A stretch of 64,000 bases of DNA from Algicola sagamiensis DSM 14643 (lineage in GTDB: Bacteria; Pseudomonadota; Gammaproteobacteria; Enterobacterales; Alteromonadaceae): contig NZ_KB894493.1 of assembly GCF_000374485.1 (NCBI RefSeq), positions 62,001-126,000 of the forward strand, given 5' to 3'. Numbering within the stretch: position 1 is the stretch's first letter; each line of letters opens with the position of its first letter. The position numbers were made by a program, and so were the translations under genes. Below, piece by piece: positions 18,560-28,161 of the stretch. The notes beneath the pieces are model-generated. The model did not search any database. It was not told where the DNA came from and worked only from the letters and a program-made list of their open reading frames with translations.

Positions 18560-19750
18560 ATGAACAAATCCGTTCCAATGTACTTTTTAATTTTAATCGC
18601 GGCGATCCCTTCCTTTTCGCTCGATATTTACCTGCCATCCATGCTTGAGATACAACATGAGCTTTTGCTCTCTGAAAGCATGCTACAAATGACACTCACT
18701 GTTTTTGTGGTTACATTTGCATTCATCCAGCTAATTTTTGGTCCTCTCTCAGATAGATATGGGCGGAAAAATATCCTGCTCATCGGATTAAGTTTCTTTT
18801 TAGTGGGATCATTTATCGCCGTTTTCTCAAGTAATATCACACAACTTTTAATTGCTCGAGCCTGTCAAGGTATTGGTTCTTGTGCTGGGGTTTTAAGCGC
18901 ATTTTCTATAGCAAGGGATTGCTTTGAGGCAGAAGAACGACCCATTGTTCTTTCGACAATTGCGATGTATGTTGGGATTGCACCAATTATTGCTCCTGTG
19001 ATTGGAGGGATTTTAAAAGATTATTTTGGCTGGCGATCCATCTTTATGCTGCTTGGCTTACTCTCTGTTTTTTTACTGATTCTCACGGTAACACTCCTTC
19101 AAGAAACACTAAGTAAAGAACACCAGAATACGCAGGTCCAAGCGCTTCAAAGTTATAAAATGATATCCATCCATCCTGTATTTACTTATTACACGGGGAT
19201 TGCAACCTTAGCTTTTGCTGGCTTGTTTTGCTTTATCACAACATCTCCAATTTTATTGATAGATCAATTGGGGCTTTCAGCCAAGCTCTTTGGGGTCATG
19301 TTTGCTCTCAATGCCTTTAGTTTCTTGCTTGGAGCAAAGTACTCTGCATTTCTCAATCAAAAAACGACTCCAGATCAATGCATCCTGCTTGGGCTATGTT
19401 TGATGCTCACAGGAGGTATTATCATGTTTGCATTAATGCAGTTTATTGGACTGAATCTATTGGGGCTGCTCATTCCTATGATGATAGCAACTTTTGGTAT
19501 TGCCATTATCATCCCAAATTGTACCTCTTTAATGCTGGAGCCTTTTGCAAATAAGGCCGGTAGTACCACTGCACTTAATACTTTTATACGATTTATTGCT
19601 GCTGGTGTTGTCTCTATGATAGTTGGGTATTTAAACATCAATAATCAGCTTTTTTTGAGTGTTTTTTTAAGCTTTGCTGCACTATCCGGTTTATTACTGG
19701 TGATGGTGAGATTGAACATGATCCAAAAACAAAGAGAACAATCGAGTTAA
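18560..19750 (+). CDS. MFS exporter, Bcr/CflA family
   Basis: A 396-residue inner-membrane protein with twelve predicted helices. The Bcr/CflA drug-resistance subfamily is shown by SLDIYLPSMLEI in TM1, the loop GPLSDRYGRKN, ARACQGIGSCAGVLS and ARDCFE, and APIIAPVIGG in TM5. Members export bicyclomycin, chloramphenicol, sulfonamides, cysteine or dipeptides. GGAG lies about 8 bases before the ATG. Directly after an ATP-grasp ligase, the simplest role is export of, or self-protection from, the ligase product. It ends 7 bases before the adaptor gene that follows, so all are likely cotranscribed. Confidence 0.9.
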   Translation: MNKSVPMYFLILIAAIPSFSLDIYLPSMLEIQHELLLSESMLQMTLTVFVVTFAFIQLIFGPLSDRYGRKNILLIGLSFFLVGSFIAVFSSNITQLLIARACQGIGSCAGVLSAFSIARDCFEAEERPIVLSTIAMYVGIAPIIAPVIGGILKDYFGWRSIFMLLGLLSVFLLILTVTLLQETLSKEHQNTQVQALQSYKMISIHPVFTYYTGIATLAFAGLFCFITTSPILLIDQLGLSAKLFGVMFALNAFSFLLGAKYSAFLNQKTTPDQCILLGLCLMLTGGIIMFALMQFIGLNLLGLLIPMMIATFGIAIIIPNCTSLMLEPFANKAGSTTALNTFIRFIAAGVVSMIVGYLNINNQLFLSVFLSFAALSGLLLVMVRLNMIQKQREQSS

Positions 19751-19757
19751 CTCAAAG

Positions 19758-20903
19758 ATGAAACGATCGAACTCCCATAGGATTGTATTTGACTATAGTA
19801 TCAAGAAAATACCCATGATTCAGCGCATCTGCTCCAGCTTGCTGGCTGGCTTGGTTCTTTCTCCAGTCAGCTGGGCAAACCCGGATACCTTACAGCCTGT
19901 CTCCGTCGTTTACCCCAAAGAAGCCCCTTCTATTCACCAAATATCAGTTACTGGAACCATAAAAGCATCCCAACGCTCGAAGCTATCTACATCCGTCGAT
20001 GGTTTAATCAGCCATTTATTCGTAGACACTGGTGATCATGTCCGTCAAGGTGATAAGTTATTAACTTTAGATATGTTATTTGAACAACACGAAGCAAAGC
20101 GTTTAGCCGCTTTAGTCAATGCGGCAGAGTTTGAACTCAAAGAAGCAAAGCGCTTAAGCCTAGAAGCCGACGAGCTTGCGAAGAAAAAACACTTCCCCCG
20201 GACAGAAAGAGATTTACGAAGGTTACGTGTCAAACGTGCCGAACAAATTTTGGTTTCGGCGCAAGCCGCTTTTGATAAACAACAATTTAATGTCAGTAAA
20301 CATACGCTTGTCGCTCCATTTGATGGCGTGATCACTCAAAAACATGTTGAGGTTGGAGAGTGGATAGACACAGGTGAAACAACGCTTGAACTAGTTTCGT
20401 CGCATCAACTTCGTCTTGATGTTTACTTACCACAACAAGAATACAAACACTTAAATCAAGATAAAACCATTGTTGTCACAACTGACCTTGCCCCTGAAAA
20501 GGAATTCCCAGCAACGATACAAGCAATTGTGCCAGATGCAAATGAACGTTCACGGACTTTTTTAACACGACTAACCATTGAGCAAGTTGATAATCAATTG
20601 ATTCCAGGGATTGCTGCCACTGCACTTTTTAGATTCCAAACTCAGCAATCCCCTTCTCTCTTTATTCCCTCTGATGCATTAGTGTCTCATCCAGATGGTG
20701 GCTACAGTGTTTTTGTCATTCAAAATATAGGAACTGTAAACCAAATCGCAAGCCGCCGAGTCATTAGAATTGGTAAACAAACTGAGCAAGGCATTGAAGT
20801 ACGCTCTGGTTTGTCGGTTCAAGATCCCATTGTTATCCGTGGGAATGAGCGCCTGAAAGATCAAGACAAAGTTGAGTTGACGCCATTAAAAGGGATCATG
20901 TAA
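19758..20903 (+). CDS. RND efflux periplasmic adaptor subunit
   Basis: A 381-residue HlyD/AcrA-type membrane-fusion protein: two lipoyl-like halves (KLSTSVDGLISHLFVDTGDH with VRQGDKLLTLD, and LVAPFDGVITQKHVEVGEW), an alpha-hairpin between them, then beta-barrel and proximal domains. The first ATG gives a 19-residue basic extension; a second ATG at 19815 opens directly on a signal peptide (MIQRICSSLLAGLVL...). Neither has a strong ribosome-binding site, so the start is uncertain. It works with the RND permease starting 2 bases after its stop. No outer-membrane factor is encoded here, so a TolC elsewhere must be used. Confidence 0.9.
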   Translation: MKRSNSHRIVFDYSIKKIPMIQRICSSLLAGLVLSPVSWANPDTLQPVSVVYPKEAPSIHQISVTGTIKASQRSKLSTSVDGLISHLFVDTGDHVRQGDKLLTLDMLFEQHEAKRLAALVNAAEFELKEAKRLSLEADELAKKKHFPRTERDLRRLRVKRAEQILVSAQAAFDKQQFNVSKHTLVAPFDGVITQKHVEVGEWIDTGETTLELVSSHQLRLDVYLPQQEYKHLNQDKTIVVTTDLAPEKEFPATIQAIVPDANERSRTFLTRLTIEQVDNQLIPGIAATALFRFQTQQSPSLFIPSDALVSHPDGGYSVFVIQNIGTVNQIASRRVIRIGKQTEQGIEVRSGLSVQDPIVIRGNERLKDQDKVELTPLKGIM

Positions 20904-20905
20904 CC

Positions 20906-23900
20906 ATGGGTTATTTCAGCAAGGTGATCCAGCACCGAACCATACTCGCCGTGATCACATTGATGTTTATCGTACTTGGCGTTACAGCAGCGTTTCAAAC
21001 TCCCGTGCAAATGGTGCCTGATCTTGAGGAAAAGACCATTGGGGTTGATACGCGCTGGCCAGGCGCCACGCCACAAGATATTGAGAAAGATATTCTTGCA
21101 GAACAAGAACGATATTTAAAGACTATCCCAAACCTTTTAAGAATGGTAAGTGAGGCAAGTACAGGCAGCGCTTCAATTGAACTGGAATTCCCATTTGGCA
21201 CTGACATGACTCAAGCTTTGATCCAGGTCAGCAATGCGCTCAGTCAGGTTTCTAGTTACCCCGAGAATGTCGATGAACCAAAACTGATAAGCCATGCATC
21301 TTCCAATGTTGCCTTTATGTATTTTAGTGTTGTGCCTTTACCCGGAAATCCTCTATCGCTGGATATGAACTTGATGCGTGACTTCGTGGATGACTATGTC
21401 CGTCCACAGATGGAAAGAGTCAAAGGCATTTCAAGAATTCGTATCAGCGGTGGCGAAGAAAAACAAATTAAAATTCTGATAGACCCACATCAATTGGTTC
21501 AACGCGGACTCAAAGTCTCTGATGTTCGTCGAGTGATCCGGCAAAGAAATCGAGATTCTTCTATCGGAGATATCGAGAATGGTAAACAACGTTTCTTAAT
21601 CCGTATGGTTGGACGTTTTAACTCTATATCCGAGCTGGAATCCCTCATCATCAAACAAGACAACGGTATTATCACTACATTAAAAGATGTCGCGACTGTC
21701 CAGCTCTCTCATAGTGAAATGCAAGGCTTGTCGTATCTCAATGGAGAAAGAAATATCACCTTGGCTATATACCGAGAGGCAGGCTCAAATGTCATTGACA
21801 TCAAAAATACACTCGTCCCTTTAACCCAGTCCCTCAATCAACATTTATTGAATGAAAGGGGGCTAAATATACAGCTTGTTGGTGATGATGTCCGCTATGT
21901 CCAGACCAGTATTCAAAATGTTTGGTTTAACTTGGTGCTCGGTGCGATGTTAGCCATTGGCGTCATGTATTTCTTTATCCGATCAAAAAACGCTACTCTC
22001 ACCGGTATTATCGGCATTCCAATTTGTACAATTGCTTCATTTATCGGGCTTTATCTATTTGATAGAACCGTTAATGTTATCTCTCTCGCTGGGATTGCTT
22101 TTGCAATTGGAATGACTGTCGATAACAGCATTGTCGTATTGGAAAGTATTGAGCAATGGCGAAAGAAAGGATTAGACCGTCTGACGGCTGCGGTGACAGG
22201 GGTACAAGATGTTTGGCGGGCTGTCTTTGCCTCCACAACAACCACAATCCTCGCTTTTTTACCCGTGATTTTTATACAGCAGGAAGCTGGACAGCTTTAC
22301 TCCGATATTGCCATTACAATCTGTGCTTCCATTTTTGCTTCGATGATTGTCGCCCTGTTTATTGTACCAACATTAGCAGCATCAGTTGATATCGTCCGCC
22401 CAGAGCGAATCGCCAAACCACCATGGGTCACAAAGCCGCTTGGTTGGCTTTTCCAATCAACAAAAAGGCAGATCATCTGTGTTTTATTTTCCTTGATAAT
22501 GACGATAGGCCTTGCATTCATCCTTGCCCCACCTGCAGAGTACTTGCCGGATGGCGAAGAACCTAAGGCCTTTACACGCATGGTTGCCCCGCCAGGGTAT
22601 AACCTCAGCCAGATGAGAGCGATTGGTGACGAAATTCTCCCCATATTAGAGTCGCACCGCAATCCAGACCCAACTTCTTTTGATGAAGGGAAAACCGATA
22701 TTCCACCGCTAAAATATGTGCTCATGCGGATCTCTTCTGGTTACCTTTGGGTTCTGTCAGAGCCCTATCGACCACAGGATTTAACCGCCATGATGAACGG
22801 ATTAACAAAATTATTTCGTCATTATCCTGGCATGCGAGCCTTCTCTTTTCGTGGGTCAATTATCACGAGCAATGATGGTGGTGCCAGAGCCGTCAATATT
22901 GATTTTTCCGGGCCAGATCTAGAAAAGCTGTATGAAGTCGCAGAATCAACTTACCAACTCGCAGAACAAAAGTACCCTGATGGACAAATCAGCTCTACTC
23001 CTAGCTCGCTTAGTCTCGATCAGCCTATGTTACTCATTCATCCTAAGTGGGAACGGTTGGCAGAATTACAGATCCCAGTCAATGAGTTTGGCTATGCGCT
23101 ATCCGCCCTAACTGATGGTGCATACGTTGATGAGTTTTTTCTTGGCGACAAAAAAATGGATATCTACTTACATGGTGATTTAGAATTGGCGCGACGATTT
23201 CATACCCTTGAAGATTTACCCTTCATCAATGATGTGAATCAAGTTGTCCCACTGAAAGCCATTGCCACGATTCAACAATCAATGGCCAGTGGGCAACTTA
23301 CTCGGGTTGATGGAAGGAAAACTGTTTCTGTTCGCGTGATACCCCCACCTAAGGTTGCTCTTGAGACTGCTGTTTCGAAAATACAGTCAGAGCTCATCCC
23401 TGCCTTACAAAAACAAGTCAAGATCCCAGCATCTCTGAAAATTGATATCACAGGCGCTGCAGATCAGCTGAGTACAACAAAACAAGAGCTGGTAGGTAAG
23501 TTTACGATTGCTTTGGTCATTATCTTTTTAGTGATGGTCGCAACATTTAATCACTGGGGTTATCCCCTGTTTGTCATGGCAACCGTCCCACTCGGGATTG
23601 CTGGTGGCTTAATTGGCCTTGTTGGATTTAATCAAGTCGGTGAATGGCTTCAATTCACCGGGCACGTTGGGTTTCATCAACCTTTTGATATGATCACGAT
23701 GCTCGGCTTTTTAATTTTGCTGGGTACAGTCATCAATAATCCAATCCTGATCGTGGACCAAACCCGGATGAATATTAAAACTCACAACAAGCCGCTCAAA
23801 GAAGCCATCATCCATGCTGTAAACACAAGACTACGGCCAATTCTTATGTCTACAGCAACCACACTGTTTGGTTTACTGCCGCTTGTTGTAATGCCGGGAG

Positions 23901-24091
23901 AAGGGACCGAACTTTACCGTGGGTTAGGTGTCGTTGTATTGAGCGGTTTATTAGTTTCAGCATTAATCACACTGATTTTTCTACCGACCATACTGATGCT
24001 GGCTTTAAAGTATTGGTATGGGGCTCACTCAATTGCATCGAGCCAAAAAAATGAGGATGTTTTAGCGGTACAGAAATCTGTCAAAGTATAA
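20906..24091 (+). CDS. RND efflux permease, AcrB-like superfamily
   Basis: A 1061-residue inner-membrane RND transporter, twelve helices with two large periplasmic loops, pairing with the adaptor just upstream (2-base gap). It is more like the less-studied AcrB/MdtB-related exporters than CusA. TM4 reads GMTVDNSIVVLES, with one Asp where AcrB has the Asp-Asp proton relay. TM10 reads INNPILIVDQ, with Asn where AcrB has the relay Lys. Energy coupling therefore differs from the AcrB pattern. It ends the five-gene cluster and is followed by about 150 AT-rich bases. Substrate unknown; cluster context suggests the product of the ATP-grasp enzyme. Confidence 0.92.
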   Translation: MGYFSKVIQHRTILAVITLMFIVLGVTAAFQTPVQMVPDLEEKTIGVDTRWPGATPQDIEKDILAEQERYLKTIPNLLRMVSEASTGSASIELEFPFGTDMTQALIQVSNALSQVSSYPENVDEPKLISHASSNVAFMYFSVVPLPGNPLSLDMNLMRDFVDDYVRPQMERVKGISRIRISGGEEKQIKILIDPHQLVQRGLKVSDVRRVIRQRNRDSSIGDIENGKQRFLIRMVGRFNSISELESLIIKQDNGIITTLKDVATVQLSHSEMQGLSYLNGERNITLAIYREAGSNVIDIKNTLVPLTQSLNQHLLNERGLNIQLVGDDVRYVQTSIQNVWFNLVLGAMLAIGVMYFFIRSKNATLTGIIGIPICTIASFIGLYLFDRTVNVISLAGIAFAIGMTVDNSIVVLESIEQWRKKGLDRLTAAVTGVQDVWRAVFASTTTTILAFLPVIFIQQEAGQLYSDIAITICASIFASMIVALFIVPTLAASVDIVRPERIAKPPWVTKPLGWLFQSTKRQIICVLFSLIMTIGLAFILAPPAEYLPDGEEPKAFTRMVAPPGYNLSQMRAIGDEILPILESHRNPDPTSFDEGKTDIPPLKYVLMRISSGYLWVLSEPYRPQDLTAMMNGLTKLFRHYPGMRAFSFRGSIITSNDGGARAVNIDFSGPDLEKLYEVAESTYQLAEQKYPDGQISSTPSSLSLDQPMLLIHPKWERLAELQIPVNEFGYALSALTDGAYVDEFFLGDKKMDIYLHGDLELARRFHTLEDLPFINDVNQVVPLKAIATIQQSMASGQLTRVDGRKTVSVRVIPPPKVALETAVSKIQSELIPALQKQVKIPASLKIDITGAADQLSTTKQELVGKFTIALVIIFLVMVATFNHWGYPLFVMATVPLGIAGGLIGLVGFNQVGEWLQFTGHVGFHQPFDMITMLGFLILLGTVINNPILIVDQTRMNIKTHNKPLKEAIIHAVNTRLRPILMSTATTLFGLLPLVVMPGEGTELYRGLGVVVLSGLLVSALITLIFLPTILMLALKYWYGAHSIASSQKNEDVLAVQKSVKV

Positions 24092-24244
24092 GAAACGTAT
24101 CGTTCAATTAAGCATATTTCACATTGCAAACAAAACAGTACTTTATTCTTATTTAATTTCAATAGATTAACTTTAGTACTTGAATATGATAACTTTAACG
24201 TTTTAGTTTATACAAACTAGAAAACCTAAGTATTAAAATCAAGT

Positions 24245-24802
24245 ATGAGTAACTCAATGACAACAACAAAGAAACTCTTATCAGTCTTATGTCTCGCTTT
24301 CACTGCATCTCAAGCTTATTCTGACGTTATCAGGCATCATTTTTCTAGTGCCTGTGTGATCCCTTCTAAGTTAGAAACCAATGCAACACTAGTTTTTGAT
24401 TACGATGCTTGCAATCCAGTGAATAAGAAAGCTTTTGAAGAGTCAAATTTCACTCGAGATTATGGTCAGGCGATAGACGGGTCTTTTATTATCAAGCATG
24501 TGAAAACCAATTTATGTATGACACATGAATCTGACACGAATAAAAGAGCAGTTAAGCTGCACCTCTCAGATGAATGCACGACAAGGTTTATTAGACCTGT
24601 TGGTGACAAAGGTACCATAAAACTTAAAAACCATAACCTCTATTTGCAAGCAAATACTTTTTTACCCGGGCATCGTGATACATCTGCACCTTTAATTCTT
24701 GCAAAGAAAGGTAGTTCGGATATTCGATTATTTTTGGTAAGAAACCGAATCATTTCGTTTGAACAGGTGATAGCAAGCTTTCCGTTAGAGTCATCGCAGT
24801 AA
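24245..24802 (+). CDS. Secreted protein, possible beta-trefoil (ricin-type) lectin domain
   Basis: A 185-residue protein with a signal peptide (cleavage after QAYS, about residue 26) and four cysteines that could pair. The middle, SFIIKHVKTNLCMTH ... KLHLSDECTTRFIRPVGDKG ... IKLKNHNLYLQA, has the repeating hydrophobic rhythm of a beta-trefoil as in ricin-B or CdtA-like lectins, but the QxW motifs are not clear. I do not recognise a family with confidence. It sits alone after the RND permease and is followed by a strong hairpin (24819-24846). Confidence 0.6.
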   Translation: MSNSMTTTKKLLSVLCLAFTASQAYSDVIRHHFSSACVIPSKLETNATLVFDYDACNPVNKKAFEESNFTRDYGQAIDGSFIIKHVKTNLCMTHESDTNKRAVKLHLSDECTTRFIRPVGDKGTIKLKNHNLYLQANTFLPGHRDTSAPLILAKKGSSDIRLFLVRNRIISFEQVIASFPLESSQ

Positions 24803-24818
24803 GACCTCATATTTAATG

Positions 24819-24846
24819 AGAGAGTGCCTCTTCAAAGACACTCTCT
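24819..24846 (+). terminator. Hairpin after the secreted lectin-like gene
   Basis: AGAGAGTG (24819-24826) pairs perfectly with CACTCTCT (24839-24846), with an inner TCTT/AAGA pair in the loop. No T-run follows, so it may act as an RNA end-stabiliser or a weak terminator. Confidence 0.4.
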
Positions 24847-25089
24847 ATCCCACACTCATCGATTCTTGAATAGTTCCTTCTTTTTTCTTGTGGCTGACTT
24901 TTTTTAATAGATAAATACGCTCTGATGACTGAATAAAAAATTTACAAAAATTTGTTCAGGATCATACTGACAAACTCAAAATAATCATTTAGTTTTGAAT
25001 AGTGTAAAAATACAGCTTTTTTGTTGATTGACGGGATGCAGACAATATAAGAACCTCAAAAGAGAAGACAATAAAGAGGAGGTACAACG

Positions 25090-25281
25090 ATGAATTATGG
25101 GTTTTTCTTAGATGGTCAACTTGTTGGGCAAATTAATGCCGAAGATAGAGAAACTGCAATTAAGGAGTACCAAGGATCAGGTGTTTACGATGCTGTTTAT
25201 CCATTAATCGATATGAATCGAGGTAGAATATCCTCTAAGAAAGAACGTTGTCCTACTCTTGATTCCTTCAAGACAAAATAA
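25090..25281 (+). CDS. Small hypothetical protein, 63 residues
   Basis: A 63-codon gene with a very strong ribosome-binding site (AGAGGAGG 7-8 bases before the ATG). The first half looks folded (MNYGFFLDGQLVGQINAEDR, then AIKEYQGSGVYDAVYPLI); the tail is basic. No signal peptide, membrane segment or known motif is seen. It stands alone, with about 290 bases upstream, and converges with glnS. Function unknown; I regard it as real mainly for its translation signal and codon-like composition. Confidence 0.6.
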   Translation: MNYGFFLDGQLVGQINAEDRETAIKEYQGSGVYDAVYPLIDMNRGRISSKKERCPTLDSFKTK

Positions 25282-25323
25282 TCGTTTCTCTCATGTTGGA
25301 CATGATCCATCATGGTAGCCAGA

Positions 25324-25355
25324 TTTAAAAAAGGGCCGGCTGATATGCCGACCCT
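25324..25355 (-). terminator. Intrinsic terminator of glnS
   Basis: On the minus strand AGGGTCGGC-N6-GCCGGCCCT (25355-25332) has one G-U pair and is followed by TTTTTT. It ends 37 bases after the glnS stop and may also serve the convergent small gene. Confidence 0.88.
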
Positions 25356-25392
25356 AATTCTTTCATAAACATTGCATCAGTGAAACATCTGC

Positions 25393-27060
25393 TTATTTCG
25401 CTTCGATTTTCGCCCAAGTATCTCTTAACCCTACAGTGCGGTTAAAGACAAGATCACCTTGTGCTGACGTATCACGGCAGAAGTAACCTGTGCGTTCAAA
25501 CTGATAGGCCGCGTGATCTTGAGCATTCGCAAGGCTTGGCTCAATCACCGCATTGCTCATGATCACTAATGACTCTGGATTTAGCACTTGAGTAAAGTCT
25601 TCTTCTGCTGCTGGATTTGGCACAGTAAACAAGCGGTCATACAAACGAACTTCAGCTTTGACGCCTTCGGATGCAGATACCCAGTGGATAACACCTTTGA
25701 CTTTGCGACCATCCGCAGGGTCCTTACCAAGTGTCTCATCGTCGTATGTACAGTAAATGGTTGTGATCTCACCAGCTTCATCTTTCTCAACACGCTCAGC
25801 TTTGATCACATAAGCATTCCTTAAGCGAACCTCTTTGCCTAATACAAGACGCTTAAATTTCTTATTCGCTTCTTCTTTGAAGTCTTCACGCTCGATGAGG
25901 ATCTCACGCGTAAATGGTACCTCACGGGTGCCCATAGATTCATTTGAAGGATGATTTGGCGCAGTGAGTGTTTCGACCTTGCCCTCTTCGTAGTTTTCAA
26001 TGATGATCTTCACCGGATCGAGGACAGCCATCGCACGCGGTGCATTTTCGTTTAAGTCATCACGAATACAGGCTTCTAACATGCCCATTTCAACCATATT
26101 GTCTTGCTTTGTGACACCGATGCGCTTACAAAATTCTTTCACAGAAGCTGGCGTATAGCCACGACGACGAAGACCTGCGATTGTTGGCATTCTTGGGTCA
26201 TTCCACCCTTCGACATGATTCCCTTCAACCAAAGCGTTTAATTTACGCTTGGACATCAGAGTGTATTCAAGATTGAGTCTTGAGAACTCATACTGATGCG
26301 GTCTGCTTTGAATCGATATGTTATCTAAAACCCAATCATAGATACGACGGTTGTCTTGAAATTCCAACGTACAAAGAGAATGCGTGATGTCTTCAATCGC
26401 ATCCGAAATGCAGTGTGTGAAGTCGTACATTGGGTAAATGCACCATTGCTCACCTGTTTGATGATGATGGGCAAACTTGATCCGGTAAATCACAGGATCA
26501 CGCATCACCATAAACGGTGAAGTCATATCAACTTTCGCACGCAGAGAACATTCACCTTCTTTAAACTCACCGTTTTTCATTTTTTCGAAAAGCGCTAAGT
26601 TTTCTTCGACAGGCGTATCACGATAAGGGCTGTTCTTACCTGGCTCTTTGAGCGTACCGCGATACTCACGCATTTCTTCTGCGTTTAAGAAACAAACGTA
26701 TGCTTTGCCCGCTTTAATCAGCTCAATGGCATAACCATGAAGCTGGTCGAAGTATAAAGAGGAGTAACGAACTTCTCCGTCCCACTCATAACCCAGCCAT
26801 TGGATATCTTCTTGGATAGAGTGGACGTAATCGATGTCTTCTTTTTCTGGATTTGTATCATCGAAACGTAGATTACAAGTGCCCATGTAATCACCAGCAA
26901 TACCAAAGTTTAAACAAATCGACTTTGCATGGCCAATGTGCAGAAAGCCATTTGGTTCGGGAGGAAATCGTGTATGAACTGATGTGTGTTTTCCGTTTTC
27001 CAGATCTTTATCAATAATTTGACGTATAAAATTCGAAGGACGAGCCTCAACATCCGCCAT
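25393..27060 (-). CDS. glnS: Glutaminyl-tRNA synthetase
   Basis: A 555-residue class I synthetase that charges tRNA-Gln with glutamine. The catalytic signatures are [16 protein letters not shown] (HIGH motif, about residues 31-46) and LMSKRKL (KMSKS equivalent), followed by the two-barrel anticodon-binding C-terminal half. Length matches E. coli GlnS (554). No extra domain. It lies downstream of sucD in the same direction, with 228 bp between and a hairpin after sucD, so it probably has its own promoter. Confidence 0.97.
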   Translation of the reverse strand: MADVEARPSNFIRQIIDKDLENGKHTSVHTRFPPEPNGFLHIGHAKSICLNFGIAGDYMGTCNLRFDDTNPEKEDIDYVHSIQEDIQWLGYEWDGEVRYSSLYFDQLHGYAIELIKAGKAYVCFLNAEEMREYRGTLKEPGKNSPYRDTPVEENLALFEKMKNGEFKEGECSLRAKVDMTSPFMVMRDPVIYRIKFAHHHQTGEQWCIYPMYDFTHCISDAIEDITHSLCTLEFQDNRRIYDWVLDNISIQSRPHQYEFSRLNLEYTLMSKRKLNALVEGNHVEGWNDPRMPTIAGLRRRGYTPASVKEFCKRIGVTKQDNMVEMGMLEACIRDDLNENAPRAMAVLDPVKIIIENYEEGKVETLTAPNHPSNESMGTREVPFTREILIEREDFKEEANKKFKRLVLGKEVRLRNAYVIKAERVEKDEAGEITTIYCTYDDETLGKDPADGRKVKGVIHWVSASEGVKAEVRLYDRLFTVPNPAAEEDFTQVLNPESLVIMSNAVIEPSLANAQDHAAYQFERTGYFCRDTSAQGDLVFNRTVGLRDTWAKIEAK

Positions 27061-27248
27061 GTGTTTTTCCTACTTTCAAACGATGAAAATTTCTGGATAT
27101 CAGACCAGATAAAGTCGGACATCCAATCGACATATTTCAGCGATTATAGCGTGATCCAATGGGAATAACACTTAAAAATCTTGCGTACTATGGAGGAAAT
27201 GAAAAGGGTTGGATAAGAAATAAACCAAAGAAAGGTTCATCAGAAGAA

Positions 27249-27278
27249 TTGGCCCGAAACACAAAGGCTTCGGACCAA
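27249..27278 (-). terminator. Hairpin after sucD
   Basis: TTGGTCCGAA / TTCGGGCCAA on the minus strand (10-bp stem with one G-U pair, 10-base loop) starts 11 bases after the sucD stop. The following sequence, TTCTTCTG, is only partly T-rich. It is the likely end of the sdh-suc operon. Confidence 0.6.
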
Positions 27279-27288
27279 TAAAATCAGC

Positions 27289-28161
27289 TTACCAGCCAGT
27301 CTTTTCGCGAAGTGCTGCACCGATATCTGCTAGAGAGCGAACCGTTTTAACACCTGCTGACTCAAGTGCTGCAAACTTCTCATCCGCAGTTCCTTTACCG
27401 CCAGAAATGATCGCACCAGCATGGCCCATACGCTTTCCTGGAGGTGCAGTCACACCTGCAATGTAAGAAACAACTGGTTTCGTCACATTGTCTTTGATGA
27501 ATTCTGCTGCTTCTTCCTCAGCTGTACCACCGATTTCACCGATCATCACAATCGCTTCAGTCGCTGGATCTTCTTGGAATAACTTCAGGATATCGATGAA
27601 GTTAGAACCTGGGATTGGGTCACCACCAATACCAACACAAGTTGATTGGCCAAAACCTTCATCCGTTGTTTGCTTCACAGCTTCGTAAGTCAACGTTCCA
27701 GAGCGAGAAACGATACCAACTTTACCTGGCTTATGGATGTGACCTGGCATGATACCAATCTTACATTCGCCTGGCGTGATCACTCCTGGGCAGTTCGGGC
27801 CGATCATACGAACGCCTTTCTGCTCGATGTACTCTTTCACGTAAAGCATATCAATCGTTGGGATGCCCTCTGTGATACAAACGATCAACTCGATACCTGC
27901 GTCGGCAGCTTCGAAAATCGCATCTTTACAGAAAGGAGCAGGAACGTAGATCACAGATGCTGTTGCGCCGGTTGCCTTCACTGCTTCTTCAACTGTGTTG
28001 AAAACAGGAAGACCAAGGTGCTCAGTACCACCTTTACCTGGGCTAACACCACCAACCATTTGTGTGCCATACTCAATCGCTTGTTGAGAATGGAAAGTAC
28101 CTTGGCTACCCGTGAAGCCTTGGCAGATCACTTTTGTATCTTTATTAATTAAAACGCTCAT
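27289..28161 (-). CDS. sucD: Succinyl-CoA synthetase alpha subunit
   Basis: A 290-residue alpha subunit, the usual length. It carries the CoA-binding Rossmann domain ([20 protein letters not shown]), the RSGTLTYEA loop and the active-site phosphohistidine in [14 protein letters not shown]. With SucC it makes ATP or GTP from succinyl-CoA in the TCA cycle. Its ATG overlaps the sucC stop by 4 bases, so the two subunits are translationally coupled. Confidence 0.97.
   Translation of the reverse strand: MSVLINKDTKVICQGFTGSQGTFHSQQAIEYGTQMVGGVSPGKGGTEHLGLPVFNTVEEAVKATGATASVIYVPAPFCKDAIFEAADAGIELIVCITEGIPTIDMLYVKEYIEQKGVRMIGPNCPGVITPGECKIGIMPGHIHKPGKVGIVSRSGTLTYEAVKQTTDEGFGQSTCVGIGGDPIPGSNFIDILKLFQEDPATEAIVMIGEIGGTAEEEAAEFIKDNVTKPVVSYIAGVTAPPGKRMGHAGAIISGGKGTADEKFAALESAGVKTVRSLADIGAALREKTGW

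Noticed and set aside
27646-28152. 168-codon plus-strand frame inside sucD
   Set aside because: Antisense to the highly conserved sucD; Cys/His-rich composition is the mirror of its codon bias.
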